From NCBI RefSeq assembly GCF_003797945.1, contig NZ_RKKU01000002.1, forward strand, positions 231,509-295,508: a DNA stretch of 64,000 bases, given 5' to 3'. The position numbers were made by a program, and so were the translations under genes. A model generated the notes under the pieces. That model saw only the letters and a program-made list of their open reading frames with translations. It was not told where the DNA came from and did not search any database. Below are positions 25,093 to 34,480 of the stretch, piece after piece; the first letter of the stretch is position 1; every line of letters starts with the position of its first letter. The DNA comes from Pseudomonas neustonica. Lineage in GTDB: Bacteria > Pseudomonadota > Gammaproteobacteria > Pseudomonadales > Pseudomonadaceae.

Positions 25093-26394
25093 TCAGAGTA
25101 TGAAGCTCAGCCGTGCCTCGGTCCCACCACCGATACGGTTGAGCAACTGAACACTAGCGCCATGGCTATCGGTAATGCGTTTGACGATGGCCAGCCCCAA
25201 ACCAGTGCCGCGCGTCGAACGCGCCTGATCGCCCCGAATGAAGGGGCTGAATAACGCGTCCCCTTCTAGCACTTCCACCCCTGGTCCACGATCGAGCACG
25301 CTGACAATCAGCCGTGACTCGGGACCTGCTTGCTGCAGATAGGTGCAGACCTCGACGCCGGTGCCGCCGTGTATCAGCGCATTTTCAATCAGGTTGGTCA
25401 GCACGCGCTTGATCGACAGCCGGCGAAACTCGAACTCCGGCACCGGCTGCAAGCACAGCCGAACTGCTTCGCCATTGCTATTGAGCGGGGCGACGACTTC
25501 GCTGATCAGCTCGTTGATATCACCGCTCTCGCTCGCCTCTGCACTGCCGTCGCGAATATAGGCCATGAACTGATCAAGAATCGCGTCCATGTCTTCGATG
25601 TCGCGGATCATGCCATCGGTAAGCTCGGGTTCAGCGTCCGACAGTAACTCGGTGGATAGGCGCATGCGTGTCAGCGGCGTGCGCAAATCATGAGAAACCC
25701 CCGCCAGCAGCATGGAGCGATCACGACTGGCCTGCTCGACATCCTGCGCCATCTGATTGAACGCACGGTACACCTCGGCAATTTCGGAGGGTCCGCTGTT
25801 ATCCAGGAGCCTGACTCTTTTACCTCGCCCAATACTGCGCGCAGCGCGCTCCAGGGTTTTCAGTGGCTGGCTGAGCTGGCGCACCAGCAGCCAGGCCGCA
25901 GCCGTTGAGAGCATGCCGATCAATACCAGCCAGGTCACTACCATCCACACTCGTTGGCCGCGCAGCGGGTGGGCGTAAAGTGGCACTTTTAGCCAGTAGT
26001 CACCGTAAGCTGGCTGATGAATCCAGACCGCTGGATGGCTTTGGGTTTGTACCCGTACTTGAGTCTGGTCGCCTAGTTCATCGCGCAACTGGTGGGTAAA
26101 GATGCCGGAGTAGGGCCAATGAACCTCGCCCTGCGGTACCTGTTCGGGGACGGTTACCTGCACCCCGGTCATCTCTTCGATATCGCGACGTGTATCCGGG
26201 CTGCTGGCCCAATAGGCGCGAACCAGCATGGCCGTGCCGTGACTGTACTGGCGGTCAACGAGCAGATCCTCGTTACTGAGCAGGTAAATCAGCGTCAGCA
26301 TCTTGGAAAACAGGGTAACCAGCAACACCAGCAAAATGGTGCGGGCAAAAAAGCTACGCGGGAGTAGCGGGTGCCAGCCAGGACCACCCTTCAC
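25093..26394 (-). CDS. envZ: EnvZ-type osmosensor histidine kinase
   Basis: A 433-residue membrane kinase: helices at about 15-36 and 149-171, a periplasmic domain between, HAMP, then the phospho-acceptor His235 in AGVSHDLRTPLTRMR, N-box NLIENALIHGG and G-boxes DRGPGV and GTGLGLAIV. I choose GTG at 26394, which overlaps the ompR TGA as GTGA; the frame runs open to 26532 but would lie inside ompR. Works with OmpR on outer-membrane and osmotic genes. Confidence 0.92.
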   Translation of the reverse strand: MKGGPGWHPLLPRSFFARTILLVLLVTLFSKMLTLIYLLSNEDLLVDRQYSHGTAMLVRAYWASSPDTRRDIEEMTGVQVTVPEQVPQGEVHWPYSGIFTHQLRDELGDQTQVRVQTQSHPAVWIHQPAYGDYWLKVPLYAHPLRGQRVWMVVTWLVLIGMLSTAAAWLLVRQLSQPLKTLERAARSIGRGKRVRLLDNSGPSEIAEVYRAFNQMAQDVEQASRDRSMLLAGVSHDLRTPLTRMRLSTELLSDAEPELTDGMIRDIEDMDAILDQFMAYIRDGSAEASESGDINELISEVVAPLNSNGEAVRLCLQPVPEFEFRRLSIKRVLTNLIENALIHGGTGVEVCTYLQQAGPESRLIVSVLDRGPGVEVLEGDALFSPFIRGDQARSTRGTGLGLAIVKRITDSHGASVQLLNRIGGGTEARLSFIL

Positions 26395-27113
26395 GCGGAC
26401 TGGCCGTCCGGTACGAAGACATAACCTACGCCCCAGACCGTCTGGATATAACGGGGCTTGGAGGGATCGGGTTCCAGCATACGGCGCAGGCGCGATATCT
26501 GTACGTCGATGGAACGCTCCAGCGCATCCCATTCACGGCCGCGGGCCAGTTGCATCAGCTTGTCACGGGTTAGGGGTTCGCGTGGGTGGCGGACCAGTGC
26601 TTTGAGTACCGCAAATTCACCGGTCGTCAGCATGTTCACTTCCGTACCGCGCTTGAGCTCGCGGGTGGCCAGGTTGAGGACGAATTCACCAAAGGTTACC
26701 TGGTCGTCATCGGTGCTGGGTGCGCCTGGGACCTGCGGTAGCTGGCGCCGCAATACCGCTTTCATCCTGGCGACCAGCTCACGTGGATTAAAGGGCTTGG
26801 GCAGATAGTCATCGGCTCCAATCTCCAGCCCCTGAATACGGCTGGTCTCATCACCTTTGGCGGTCAACATGATGATAGGTGTGGTATTGCCCTCGGCACG
26901 CAGACGCGCGCAGGCGGTCATACCATCTTCGCCGGGGAGCATCAGGTCGAGCACGATCAGCGAGTAGATCTCACGTGCCAGCAGACGATCCATCTGCTCG
27001 GTATCTTCAACCGCGCGAACGCGATAGCCTTGTTCACCCAAAAAGCGTTCCAGCAAGCGCCGCAAACGCACGTCATCATCGACAATCAGGATTTTCTCGC
27101 CTTCGCTCGTCAT
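26391..27113 (-). CDS. ompR: OmpR-type response regulator
   Basis: A 240-residue OmpR/PhoB-class regulator. Receiver (acidic pair in ILIVDDDVRLRRLLE, acceptor in IVLDLMLPGEDG, Lys in YLPKPFNPRE) and C-terminal winged helix (RSIDVQISRLRRMLEPDPSKPRYIQTVWGVGY). Overlaps envZ by 4 bp. The order ompR-envZ divergent from tex matches the PA5199-PA5201 region of P. aeruginosa. Confidence 0.95.
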   Translation of the reverse strand: MTSEGEKILIVDDDVRLRRLLERFLGEQGYRVRAVEDTEQMDRLLAREIYSLIVLDLMLPGEDGMTACARLRAEGNTTPIIMLTAKGDETSRIQGLEIGADDYLPKPFNPRELVARMKAVLRRQLPQVPGAPSTDDDQVTFGEFVLNLATRELKRGTEVNMLTTGEFAVLKALVRHPREPLTRDKLMQLARGREWDALERSIDVQISRLRRMLEPDPSKPRYIQTVWGVGYVFVPDGQSA

Positions 27114-27307
27114 GCTGCACCTGCCTGAGATATTAAGCCCGCATTGTGACCCAAGCCCGCGCTTTTTGCGGGCTGACCATTGTTACAAGAGGTTTCTTTT
27201 TACCTTGTTATAGTACTGGTATCCAGCGTGCTTTTGGGGGCCGACCTGAAGCTGTGTCTCGGTTATACTGCCCGACCTGTTACCGCAAATCGTGGAATTG
27301 ATTACCC

Positions 27308-29635
27308 ATGCAGAGTATTGCCGCACGCATTGCCGCTGAATTGTCGGTGCGCCCTGAACAAGTAGATGCCACCGTGGGCCTGCTGGACGAGGGTGCAAGC
27401 GTTCCCTTTATTGCTCGCTACCGCAAGGAAGTCACCGGCAGTCTGGATGATACCCAGCTGCGTTACCTGGAAGAGCGTCTGCGTTATTTACGCGAGCTCG
27501 AGGACCGCCGTGCGGCGGTGTTGTCGAGTATTGCTGAACAAGACAAGCTTACCCCCGAGCTGGAACGTGATATCCGTCAGGCCGAGACCAAGACCCGGCT
27601 GGAAGACCTCTATCTACCCTACAAGCCCAAGCGTCGCACTAAAGGCCAGATCGCCATTGAGGCTGGCCTTGAGCCCCTGGCTGATGCGCTTTATGCCGAC
27701 GCAACATTGGAGCCTGAAGCGCAGGCTGCAGCCTTTATAGACGCCGACAAGGGCGTCGCAGATACCAAGGCTGCGCTCGATGGCGCCAAATATATTCTGA
27801 TGGAGCGCTTCAGTGAGAATGCGGCGCTGCTCGACAAGCTGCGTCGTACGTTGCGCGAAGAAGGCCGGGTAGTCTCACGCCTGGTTGCTGGCAAGGAGCA
27901 GGAAGGCGCCAAGTTCAGCGATTACTTTGAATATGATGAGCCGCTGGCCAAGGTGCCGTCGCACCGTGCGCTGGCGATTCTGCGTGGCCGTAACGAAGGC
28001 GTGCTGAGCATCGCTCTGGAGTTGGGCGATGAGGCGCCAGCGGTGGGTGCCATGCACCCATGCGAAGGGCTCATTGCCGAGGCCGTTGGTATTGAAAACC
28101 AGGGCCGCGCAGCAGACAAGTGGCTATTGGAAGTCGTGCGCTGGACCTGGCGAGTAAAGCTGCTGGGTCATCTGGAAACCGAGTTGTTGGGCGAACTGCG
28201 CGAAGGTGCCGAAGACGAAGCTATCCGCGTCTTTGCCAGTAATCTCAAGGATCTGTTGTTGTCTGCGCCCGCCGGGCCGCGCATTACCCTGGGGCTGGAC
28301 CCGGGGTTGCGTACCGGCGTCAAGGTTGTAGTAGTTGATGCCACCGGTAAGTTACTGGATACCGCTACCGTATTCCCACATGCGCCACGCAACGACTGGG
28401 ATCGCTCATTGGCTACGCTGGCAGCGCTTTGCCAGAAGCATCAGGTCAGCCTGATTGCCGTCGGCAACGGCACTGCCTCGCGTGAGACCGATAAGCTGTC
28501 GGCCGATCTGATCAAGCTGTGCAGCGGCCAGACCATGCAGAAAGTCATGGTGTCAGAGGCAGGCGCTTCGGTGTATTCGGCCTCGGAGCTGGCATCGCGC
28601 GAGTTTCCCGATCTGGATGTTACCTATCGCGGCGCGGTATCCATCGCCCGGCGTCTGCAGGATCCCCTGGCCGAGCTGGTAAAAATCGAGCCCAAGGCCA
28701 TTGGTGTGGGTCAGTACCAGCACGATGTGTCGCAAATAAAGTTGGCGCGCGGGCTGGATGCCGTAGTGGAAGATTGCGTAAACGCGGTGGGCGTAGACCT
28801 CAATACCGCTTCCGCTGCACTGCTGACGCGGGTCTCCGGCCTGAACCCGAATATCGCACAGAACATTGTCGACTTTCGTGACCAGCACGGTGCGTTCAAA
28901 AACCGCAAGCAGTTACTCAAGGTGAGCCGTCTGGGCGAAAAGACCTTCGAACAGGCCGCAGGCTTTTTGCGGGTCATGGATGGCGACAATCCATTGGACG
29001 CTTCTGCGGTGCATCCCGAGGCCTATCCTCTGGTAACCCGTATCGCCGAAGAAACCGGGCGCGACGTACGTGGCCTGATTGGCGACTCGGCGTTTCTGCG
29101 CAAGTTGGAGCCAGCACGTTATACCGATGAGCATTTTGGTGTGCCTACCATTACCGATATCCTAAAAGAGCTGGATAAGCCGGGTCGCGACCCGCGCCCC
29201 GAGTTCAAGGCAGCAGAGTTTCAGGAGGGTGTGGAAAGTCTCAAGGATCTCAAACCGGGTATGACCCTTGAAGGCGTTGTCACCAACGTTGCCAATTTCG
29301 GGGCATTTGTCGATATTGGTGTGCATCAGGACGGCCTGGTGCATATTTCCATGCTGTCGCAGCAGTTCATCAAGGACCCGCGTGATGTGGTCAAGGCCGG
29401 TGACATCGTCAAGGTCAAGGTAATGGAAGTCGACATTCCCCGTCAGCGCATCAGCCTCACCATGCGTCTTGAAGATACGCCGCCGGCGGCGGGCGACAAG
29501 TCAGAATCACCTGCCGAGCGCAGCCGGGCACGTAATCAGGGTAACAAGCACAACGCCAAAACCAACGCACAGGCCAAGCCATCCGCAGAAGGTACTTTTG
29601 CCAGTCTGTTTGCCAATGCCAAAAAGAAAAGGTGA
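27308..29635 (+). CDS. tex: Tex-type S1 RNA-binding protein
   Basis: A 775-residue nucleic-acid-binding protein of the Tex/YhgF family, linked to transcription and RNA handling. N-terminal helical Tex part, YqgF/RNase H-like domain ([19 protein letters not shown]), helix-hairpin-helix pair ([36 protein letters not shown]), and C-terminal S1 domain ([21 protein letters not shown]) with a Lys/Asn-rich tail. About 194 bp upstream separate it from divergent ompR. Confidence 0.95.
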   Translation: MQSIAARIAAELSVRPEQVDATVGLLDEGASVPFIARYRKEVTGSLDDTQLRYLEERLRYLRELEDRRAAVLSSIAEQDKLTPELERDIRQAETKTRLEDLYLPYKPKRRTKGQIAIEAGLEPLADALYADATLEPEAQAAAFIDADKGVADTKAALDGAKYILMERFSENAALLDKLRRTLREEGRVVSRLVAGKEQEGAKFSDYFEYDEPLAKVPSHRALAILRGRNEGVLSIALELGDEAPAVGAMHPCEGLIAEAVGIENQGRAADKWLLEVVRWTWRVKLLGHLETELLGELREGAEDEAIRVFASNLKDLLLSAPAGPRITLGLDPGLRTGVKVVVVDATGKLLDTATVFPHAPRNDWDRSLATLAALCQKHQVSLIAVGNGTASRETDKLSADLIKLCSGQTMQKVMVSEAGASVYSASELASREFPDLDVTYRGAVSIARRLQDPLAELVKIEPKAIGVGQYQHDVSQIKLARGLDAVVEDCVNAVGVDLNTASAALLTRVSGLNPNIAQNIVDFRDQHGAFKNRKQLLKVSRLGEKTFEQAAGFLRVMDGDNPLDASAVHPEAYPLVTRIAEETGRDVRGLIGDSAFLRKLEPARYTDEHFGVPTITDILKELDKPGRDPRPEFKAAEFQEGVESLKDLKPGMTLEGVVTNVANFGAFVDIGVHQDGLVHISMLSQQFIKDPRDVVKAGDIVKVKVMEVDIPRQRISLTMRLEDTPPAAGDKSESPAERSRARNQGNKHNAKTNAQAKPSAEGTFASLFANAKKKR

Positions 29636-29639
29636 TGCC

Positions 29640-30044
29640 ATGAGCGATTTACACCCGGCCCTGGCGGCCTTCGCAGCCCAACGCACCAGCGAGTTTACCG
29701 CGCTGGTTGGTATAGAATTCGCCGCCATAGAGCGGGGCAGCTGCACATTGCGCCTGCCAATCACCGATAAGCACTTCAATTCCACCCATCGCGTTCATGG
29801 TGGCGTGGTCTTTACCCTGCTGGACTCGGCCATGGGTGCCGCTGCGTTCAGTGTGCTGGAAGCGCATGAAAGCACGGCGACCATCGAGTGCAAGATCAAC
29901 TACACTCGCGCGGTCATTGGTGGTGAGCTGGAGTGCACCGGCAAGGTCGTGCATGCCGGCACCCGTACCATAGTGGTGGATGGCGAGGTTTGGCAGGACG
30001 GCGCTCTGGTCGCCAAGTGCCTTGGTACCTTTGCCCGACTTTAA
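29640..30044 (+). CDS. Hotdog-fold thioesterase (PaaI family)
   Basis: A 134-residue hotdog thioesterase. The HGGVVFTLLDSAMGAAA segment carries the family's helix and catalytic acid, and FNSTHRVHGG precedes it. Probably hydrolyses an acyl-CoA such as a phenylacetyl-type or medium-chain substrate; the exact one cannot be read. Starts 4 bp after the tex stop; the frame is open further upstream inside tex, but ATG 29640 gives the conserved length. Confidence 0.85.
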   Translation: MSDLHPALAAFAAQRTSEFTALVGIEFAAIERGSCTLRLPITDKHFNSTHRVHGGVVFTLLDSAMGAAAFSVLEAHESTATIECKINYTRAVIGGELECTGKVVHAGTRTIVVDGEVWQDGALVAKCLGTFARL

Positions 30045-30132
30045 CGAGCGCAAGGGCCTGCGCCTTTCTATACTGATTGAGATGCCAGCGGGTGGAAGCC
30101 AGCTGGTGCTATAACCCCCAAGGAGTGACACC

Positions 30133-31710
30133 TTGTCACCAACGCTTAGTAAACGTCTCGGCCTGCTGCGTGATCCTGCGGTGCAGCCACTACTGACCGA
30201 TTGCCGTCACGGCATCGAAAAGGAAAGCTTGCGGATTACCGCAGATGGCATGCTGGTGCATAGTGAACACCCCGCCAAGCTGGGGTCGGCACTGACGCAT
30301 CCGACTATTACCACCGATTACTCTGAAGCGCTGATTGAGCTGATTACTCCAGTCAGTCGCAGTATTGACGAGCTGTTCGGTAATCTCGATCAGGTACACC
30401 GCTTTACCTACAGCCACTTGGGTGACGAGCGCCTGTGGAATCAGTCGATGCCATGCCGTTTACCGACCAACGATAGCGATATTCCGATTGCCTGGTACGG
30501 TACATCGAACGTCGGCACGCTAAAAAACGTCTACCGCCGGGGCTTGGCGATTCGCTATGGCAAGGCCATGCAGTGTATTGCGGGCGTGCATTACAACTTT
30601 TCCCTGTCGCCGGCGCTCTGGGCCCAGCTCAAGCAGCAGGATCAGGACACGCGCAGCGACCAGCAATACCAGTCTGAGCGCTACTTCGCGCTGATTCGTA
30701 ACTTCCGCCGCTATGCCTGGCTATTAATGTATCTGTTCGGTGCCTCACCAGCGGTCTGCGCCAGTTTTCTGCAGGGCCGCGATCATCGTTTGCAACCCCT
30801 GGGCGAGAAGAGTCTGTACTTGCCGTATGCGACCAGCTTGCGCATGAGTGACCTGGGTTACAACAACAACGCACAATCCGGTTTGAACATCTGCTACAAC
30901 AGCCTGGAAAACTACATTGCCAGCATGCTGGACGCGATCAGCCTGCCCTATGAGCCCTACGCCAAACTGGGTACGCACGACGCGAACGGCGACTGGCAGC
31001 AGCTGAATACCAATCTGTTGCAGATTGAAAACGAGTTCTATAGTCCAATTCGGCCCAAGCGGGTTGCGCAGAGTGGTGAAAAGCCGGTGCATGCACTGGC
31101 TCAGCGTGGCGTTGAGTACATTGAGGTGCGCTGCCTGGATATCGATCCGTTTGCACCGCTTGGGGTTGATCCATCGACGGCGCACTTTATGGACAGCTTT
31201 CTGCTGTATTGCGCATTGCAGGAGAGCCCGGAGCTGGATGATGCCGAGTGTCAGGCGGCATCTGATAATTTCAATCTGGCGGTCAAGCGTGGACGTGAGC
31301 CAGGTTTGCAGCTGCAGGACAACAGCGGTGAACGCTCGCTGGTGGATTGGGGCAACAAGCTGCTGGATGGCATGGCAGCTTGTGCCGAGCTGCTCGACAG
31401 CGCTAATGATACCCAGAGTTATACCCTGGGCCTTGACCAACAGCGCGCCAAGTTGGCTGATTCTGCTCTTACCCCATCAGCGCGTGTGTTGGCGGCTATC
31501 AAAGAGCAGGGCGATAGCTTCTTCCGTTTTGCCTTGGCCCAGTCTGAAGAGCATAACCGCTATTTCCGCGCGCGGCCGCTGGATGCAAAAGTGCAGGCTG
31601 AGTGCGAGGCTGCGGCTGAAAAGTCGCTGGCAGAGCAGGAGGCTATTGAGGCAGCAGACACGCTGGACTTCGACAGTTATGTTGATCAGTACCTGAGCCA
31701 GCGAGTCTGA
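30133..31710 (+). CDS. gshA: Glutamate-cysteine ligase
   Basis: A 525-residue class I gamma-glutamylcysteine synthetase, first enzyme of glutathione synthesis. Conserved elements include GIEKESLRI near residue 25, LITPVSRSIDEL, CIAGVHYNFSL and YIEVRCLDIDPFAPLG. The start is TTG at 30133, preceded by AAGGAG eight bases upstream; no ATG fits, so translation may be deliberately weak. Position after tex and a thioesterase matches P. aeruginosa PA5201-PA5203. Confidence 0.95.
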   Translation: MSPTLSKRLGLLRDPAVQPLLTDCRHGIEKESLRITADGMLVHSEHPAKLGSALTHPTITTDYSEALIELITPVSRSIDELFGNLDQVHRFTYSHLGDERLWNQSMPCRLPTNDSDIPIAWYGTSNVGTLKNVYRRGLAIRYGKAMQCIAGVHYNFSLSPALWAQLKQQDQDTRSDQQYQSERYFALIRNFRRYAWLLMYLFGASPAVCASFLQGRDHRLQPLGEKSLYLPYATSLRMSDLGYNNNAQSGLNICYNSLENYIASMLDAISLPYEPYAKLGTHDANGDWQQLNTNLLQIENEFYSPIRPKRVAQSGEKPVHALAQRGVEYIEVRCLDIDPFAPLGVDPSTAHFMDSFLLYCALQESPELDDAECQAASDNFNLAVKRGREPGLQLQDNSGERSLVDWGNKLLDGMAACAELLDSANDTQSYTLGLDQQRAKLADSALTPSARVLAAIKEQGDSFFRFALAQSEEHNRYFRARPLDAKVQAECEAAAEKSLAEQEAIEAADTLDFDSYVDQYLSQRV

Positions 31711-31716
31711 TCTGCC

Positions 31717-31751
31717 CGCTGGTGCTACCCCGCGCGGGGCAGGTGCCAGCG
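31717..31751. terminator. GC-rich inverted repeat between gshA and the FliL-like gene
   Basis: CGCTGG pairs with CCAGCG, with an inner CCCCGCGCGGGG palindrome, between two convergent genes. No long T-run, but position suits a bidirectional end signal. Confidence 0.5.
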
Positions 31752-31755
31752 AGAC

Positions 31756-32163
31756 CTACTGCACTATCAGGTTGGTAAACAGCAGATCATCAACCAGCGG
31801 TGCACCTTCCTCTTCGGTCAATACAGCCTGGACGGTCTCCAGCGCTGTTGCGCGCAGCGCCTCTTTGCCATCCATAGAGGACAGATCGTCGGTGGTCTGG
31901 CGCGCAAACAGCGTGACCAGGGCATTACGAATCAGCGGGTCGTGATACTCGATACGGCTAACGGCCGCGGGATCTTCAGTTCGCAGCGCGACATCCGCCT
32001 TGAGATACTGGATGCGCGGCCCCGTGCCTATGGTGCCGACAAAGGACGGCTTCATCTCGACGTAGGCAGTTTGGTTGGCAGGTGCTTCATCTTCTTCCGC
32101 GCTGACCGTGAAGGGCAGCAGCAGAGCGGCGATGAGTAACAGAGAAAGGCGTCTGCGTTGCAT
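31756..32163 (-). CDS. FliL-like small exported protein
   Basis: A 135-residue protein with a cleavable signal (MQRRRLSLLLIAALLLPFTVSAEE) and a FliL-like body (VEMKPSFVGTIGTGPRIQYLKADVALRTEDP, HDPLIRNALVTLFARQTTDDL). FliL proteins stabilise the flagellar motor, but this one lies far from flagellar genes and has a signal peptide rather than a retained anchor. ATG 32163 chosen because GGAG lies 9 bases upstream; the frame opens at 32205. Role unknown. Confidence 0.75.
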   Translation of the reverse strand: MQRRRLSLLLIAALLLPFTVSAEEDEAPANQTAYVEMKPSFVGTIGTGPRIQYLKADVALRTEDPAAVSRIEYHDPLIRNALVTLFARQTTDDLSSMDGKEALRATALETVQAVLTEEEGAPLVDDLLFTNLIVQ

Positions 32164-32495
32164 ATTGTGGGGCTCCAATGATGTCGTCACAGGATAGCTG
32201 AGCAAGTGGCCCTCGCCAAATGCTTATCCGTCCATCCATCCAGGCTGGTGCTGATGTTATGCATACCCATCACTTCAGGGCATGGTCATTGACCCTGATG
32301 CGGGGTAGACGACTAGACTGTAGGCATCGTAGGCCAAGCCGTTGTTGGCACAACGAGCGGTAGTGCCAATACGGACTTAAAACCGCCGACGCGACGCTAT
32401 TTACGACACGTAAAAAAGCGCTTGTTCGGTTTTTTTTCCTGTTTTGGCTGCCTCTATCACCTTATTCAAATCCTGCTAGAGCCAAGGAGACAACA
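32164..32495. other. 332-bp divergent intergenic region
   Basis: Lies between the FliL-like gene and the quinone oxidoreductase. It should hold both promoters; an AAGGAG ribosome site for the oxidoreductase is at its right end. An eight-T run near 32432-32439 lacks a stem. No gene, repeat or clear operator seen. Confidence 0.5.
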
Positions 32496-33473
32496 ATGAA
32501 AGCTGTTCTATGCAAAGCCTATGGACCCGCCAGCAGCCTGGTCTTGGAAGAGACCGCTGATCCGGTTGCCAAAGCCAATGAAGTGGTTATCGATATTCAT
32601 GCAGCGGGCGTTAACTTCCCTGACACCTTGATCATTGAAGGCAAATACCAGGTCAAGCCGCCGTTCCCGTTTTCGCCAGGTGGCGAGGCTGCTGGTGTGG
32701 TTTCCAGCGTGGGTGAGAAGGTCAAGCACCTGAAAGTGGGTGACCGGGTTATGGGTCTGACCGGCTATGGCAGCTTCGCAGAAAAGATTGCGGCCGATGC
32801 CATGCGTGTCTTGCCGATGCCCGATGATATGGATTACATCACTGCCTCTGGCTTTAGCATGACCTACGGCACCTCCATGCACGCACTCAAGCAGCGCGGT
32901 GATCTGCAACCCGGCGAAACCCTGTTGGTGCTGGGCGCATCTGGTGGCGTTGGCTTGGCTGCCGTCGAGATTGGCAAGGCAATGGGCGCACGTGTTATTG
33001 CCGCTGCCTCCAGTGCTGAGAAGCTGGAAGTGGCGAAAAAAGCCGGCGCTGATGATCTGATCAATTACAGTGAAGTCAGTCTGAAAGACGCAGTAAAAGA
33101 GCTGACTAACGGCAAAGGCGCCGACGTCATCTATGATCCGGTCGGTGGCGACCTGTTTGACCAGGCGGTACGCAGCATCAACTGGAAAGGTCGTCTGTTG
33201 GTAGTCGGTTTTGCCAGTGGCCGTATTCCCGAATTTCCGGTCAATTTGGCGTTGCTGAAAGGCTCGTCTATCGTCGGTGTGTTCTGGGGCTCGTTTGCCG
33301 CCCGCGAACCGCAGGCTAACCTGGATAACTTCAAGCAACTCTTTGCCTGGCACACCGAGGGCAAGCTCAAGCCGCTGGTTTCCAAGACCTATGAGCTGAA
33401 CGAATATGAAGATGCACTCAACATCCTCAGCTCGCGTCAGGCGGTCGGCAAAGTTGTGGTGAAAACGCGCTAA
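32496..33473 (+). CDS. NADPH:quinone oxidoreductase-family enzyme (zinc-independent MDR)
   Basis: A 325-residue medium-chain dehydrogenase/reductase. The Rossmann loop LVLGASGGVGLAAVEIGKAMGA binds NADPH, and GVNFPDTLIIEGKYQVKPPFPFSPGGEAAG is the usual QOR-type N-terminal block without zinc ligands. Likely reduces quinones, enals or enoyl-CoA-type substrates; which one is open. AAGGAG seven bases before the ATG. Followed by the CTTGCAG repeat array. Confidence 0.88.
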   Translation: MKAVLCKAYGPASSLVLEETADPVAKANEVVIDIHAAGVNFPDTLIIEGKYQVKPPFPFSPGGEAAGVVSSVGEKVKHLKVGDRVMGLTGYGSFAEKIAADAMRVLPMPDDMDYITASGFSMTYGTSMHALKQRGDLQPGETLLVLGASGGVGLAAVEIGKAMGARVIAAASSAEKLEVAKKAGADDLINYSEVSLKDAVKELTNGKGADVIYDPVGGDLFDQAVRSINWKGRLLVVGFASGRIPEFPVNLALLKGSSIVGVFWGSFAAREPQANLDNFKQLFAWHTEGKLKPLVSKTYELNEYEDALNILSSRQAVGKVVVKTR

Positions 33474-33590
33474 GGCCGGCGCTAAGCCGCAAGCTGCAAG
33501 CGACAAGTAACCCAAAAGTTAGCAAGTTGTGGGCGTAAACTGCGCTGAAAGGTGGTTGACACCGAGTAGGCGCAAAGCATCCTGATTACG

Positions 33591-33674
33591 CTTGCAGCTT
33601 GCAGCTTGCAGCTTGCAGCTTGCAGCTTGCAGCTTGCAGCTTGCAGCTTGCAGCTTGCAGCTTGCAGCTTGCAG
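33591..33674. repeat. Twelve tandem CTTGCAG heptamers
   Basis: Twelve exact head-to-tail copies of CTTGCAG (84 bp) lie between the convergent quinone oxidoreductase and trmL genes. A short inverted relative, GCAAGCTGCAAG, sits near 33488, so the transcript could fold back. Unit length of seven would shift any reading frame, so it is not coding. Confidence 0.97.
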
Positions 33675-33680
33675 CTGCGC

Positions 33681-34145
33681 TTAAAGCGCTCCCTCATATC
33701 CCAGTTGGCGCCAAGCCTCGTAAATCAGCACGGCAGCGCTGTTGGACAGGTTCAGACTGCGGCTGTCGGGTAGCATGGGAATACGCAGTACTTGATCCGC
33801 CGGTAGCGCCTCGCGCACCTCAGCCGGTATCCCGCGGCTTTCCGGTCCGAACAGAAACAGGTCGCCCGCAGCGAACTGCACCTCGCTAAACCCCTTTTCC
33901 CCTTTGGTGCTCAACGCAAACACCCGCCCCGGATTTACTGCCTGCAGGCAGGCCTCAAGATTGGGGTAGGTTTTAACCGCAGCAAACTCATGATAATCCA
34001 GGCCCGCACGTCGTAGGCGCTTGTCATCCAGCTCAAAACCCAGGGGTTCAATCAGATGCAGCTGGCAGCCAGTATTGGCACACAGACGAATGATATTGCC
34101 GGTGTTAGGCGGGATCTCGGGCTCGAGCAGGGCTATGTGGAACAT
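33681..34145 (-). CDS. trmL: tRNA (cytidine/uridine-2'-O-)-methyltransferase TrmL
   Basis: A 154-residue SpoU-family (SPOUT knot) enzyme that methylates the wobble base ribose of tRNA-Leu. Motifs [20 protein letters not shown] (here [18 protein letters not shown]), [10 protein letters not shown] and [21 protein letters not shown] are diagnostic. Its 3' end lies 6 bp from the CTTGCAG array. Gene position near ntrC matches P. aeruginosa. Confidence 0.93.
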   Translation of the reverse strand: MFHIALLEPEIPPNTGNIIRLCANTGCQLHLIEPLGFELDDKRLRRAGLDYHEFAAVKTYPNLEACLQAVNPGRVFALSTKGEKGFSEVQFAAGDLFLFGPESRGIPAEVREALPADQVLRIPMLPDSRSLNLSNSAAVLIYEAWRQLGYEGAL

Positions 34146-34309
34146 GGTCTAGGCGTCAGGGTGATGTTGGGAGGGCAGTGTAGGCGTGCGCCATGGGGGC
34201 TGCAAGCACCCGTGAATGGGGTACTTGGAAACGAGGTGTCTTGGTGCATTCTGCAGCGGACGAATAGACTGAAAGAAGAGTTGACTGCTATTACGCCGCA
34301 ATCACCCTA

Positions 34310-34370
34310 TTGAGGCTTGAGGCTTGAGGCTTGAGGCTTGAGGCTTGAGGCTTGAGGCTTGAGGCTTGAG
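34310..34370. repeat. Eight tandem TTGAGGC heptamers
   Basis: Eight perfect TTGAGGC units (34310-34365) plus a partial TTGAG lie 165 bp upstream of trmL and just before the ntrC terminator. Same unit length and CTTG core as the CTTGCAG array 640 bp away but a different sequence. Confidence 0.97.
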
Positions 34371-34373
34371 CAT

Positions 34374-34412
34374 AAAAAAAGGTGACTCTAGCCTGCCTGA
34401 ACCAGAGTCACC
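34374..34412 (-). terminator. Rho-independent terminator of ntrC
   Basis: On the minus strand GGTGACTCT pairs with AGAGTCACC and is followed by seven T. It lies 68 bp after the ntrC stop. The rest of the 335-bp gap 34146-34480 holds only the heptamer array. Confidence 0.88.
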
Positions 34413-34480
34413 CCAAATACACCCACTAGTTATAAAGCATCAAGCGTGCCAGTTTTGCGCTGACTGTGGATTGCGCGACT

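Noticed and set aside
32288..32320. TTGACC and TAGACT as a promoter before the quinone oxidoreductase
   Set aside because: Spacing of 19 bases is too long and the distance to the gene is large.
32508..33515. 335-residue open frame opposite the quinone oxidoreductase
   Set aside because: Shadow of a GC-rich gene; the sense protein has full Rossmann motifs while the antisense one has none.
33482..33889. Open frames on both strands translating the CTTGCAG array into repeated Ala-Ala-Ser-Cys-Lys-Leu-Gln or similar
   Set aside because: A seven-base unit read in three frames gives periodic peptides by chance; no ribosome site, and the array is intergenic.
33591..34370. CRISPR array
   Set aside because: Units are seven bases with no spacers, and no cas genes are near.
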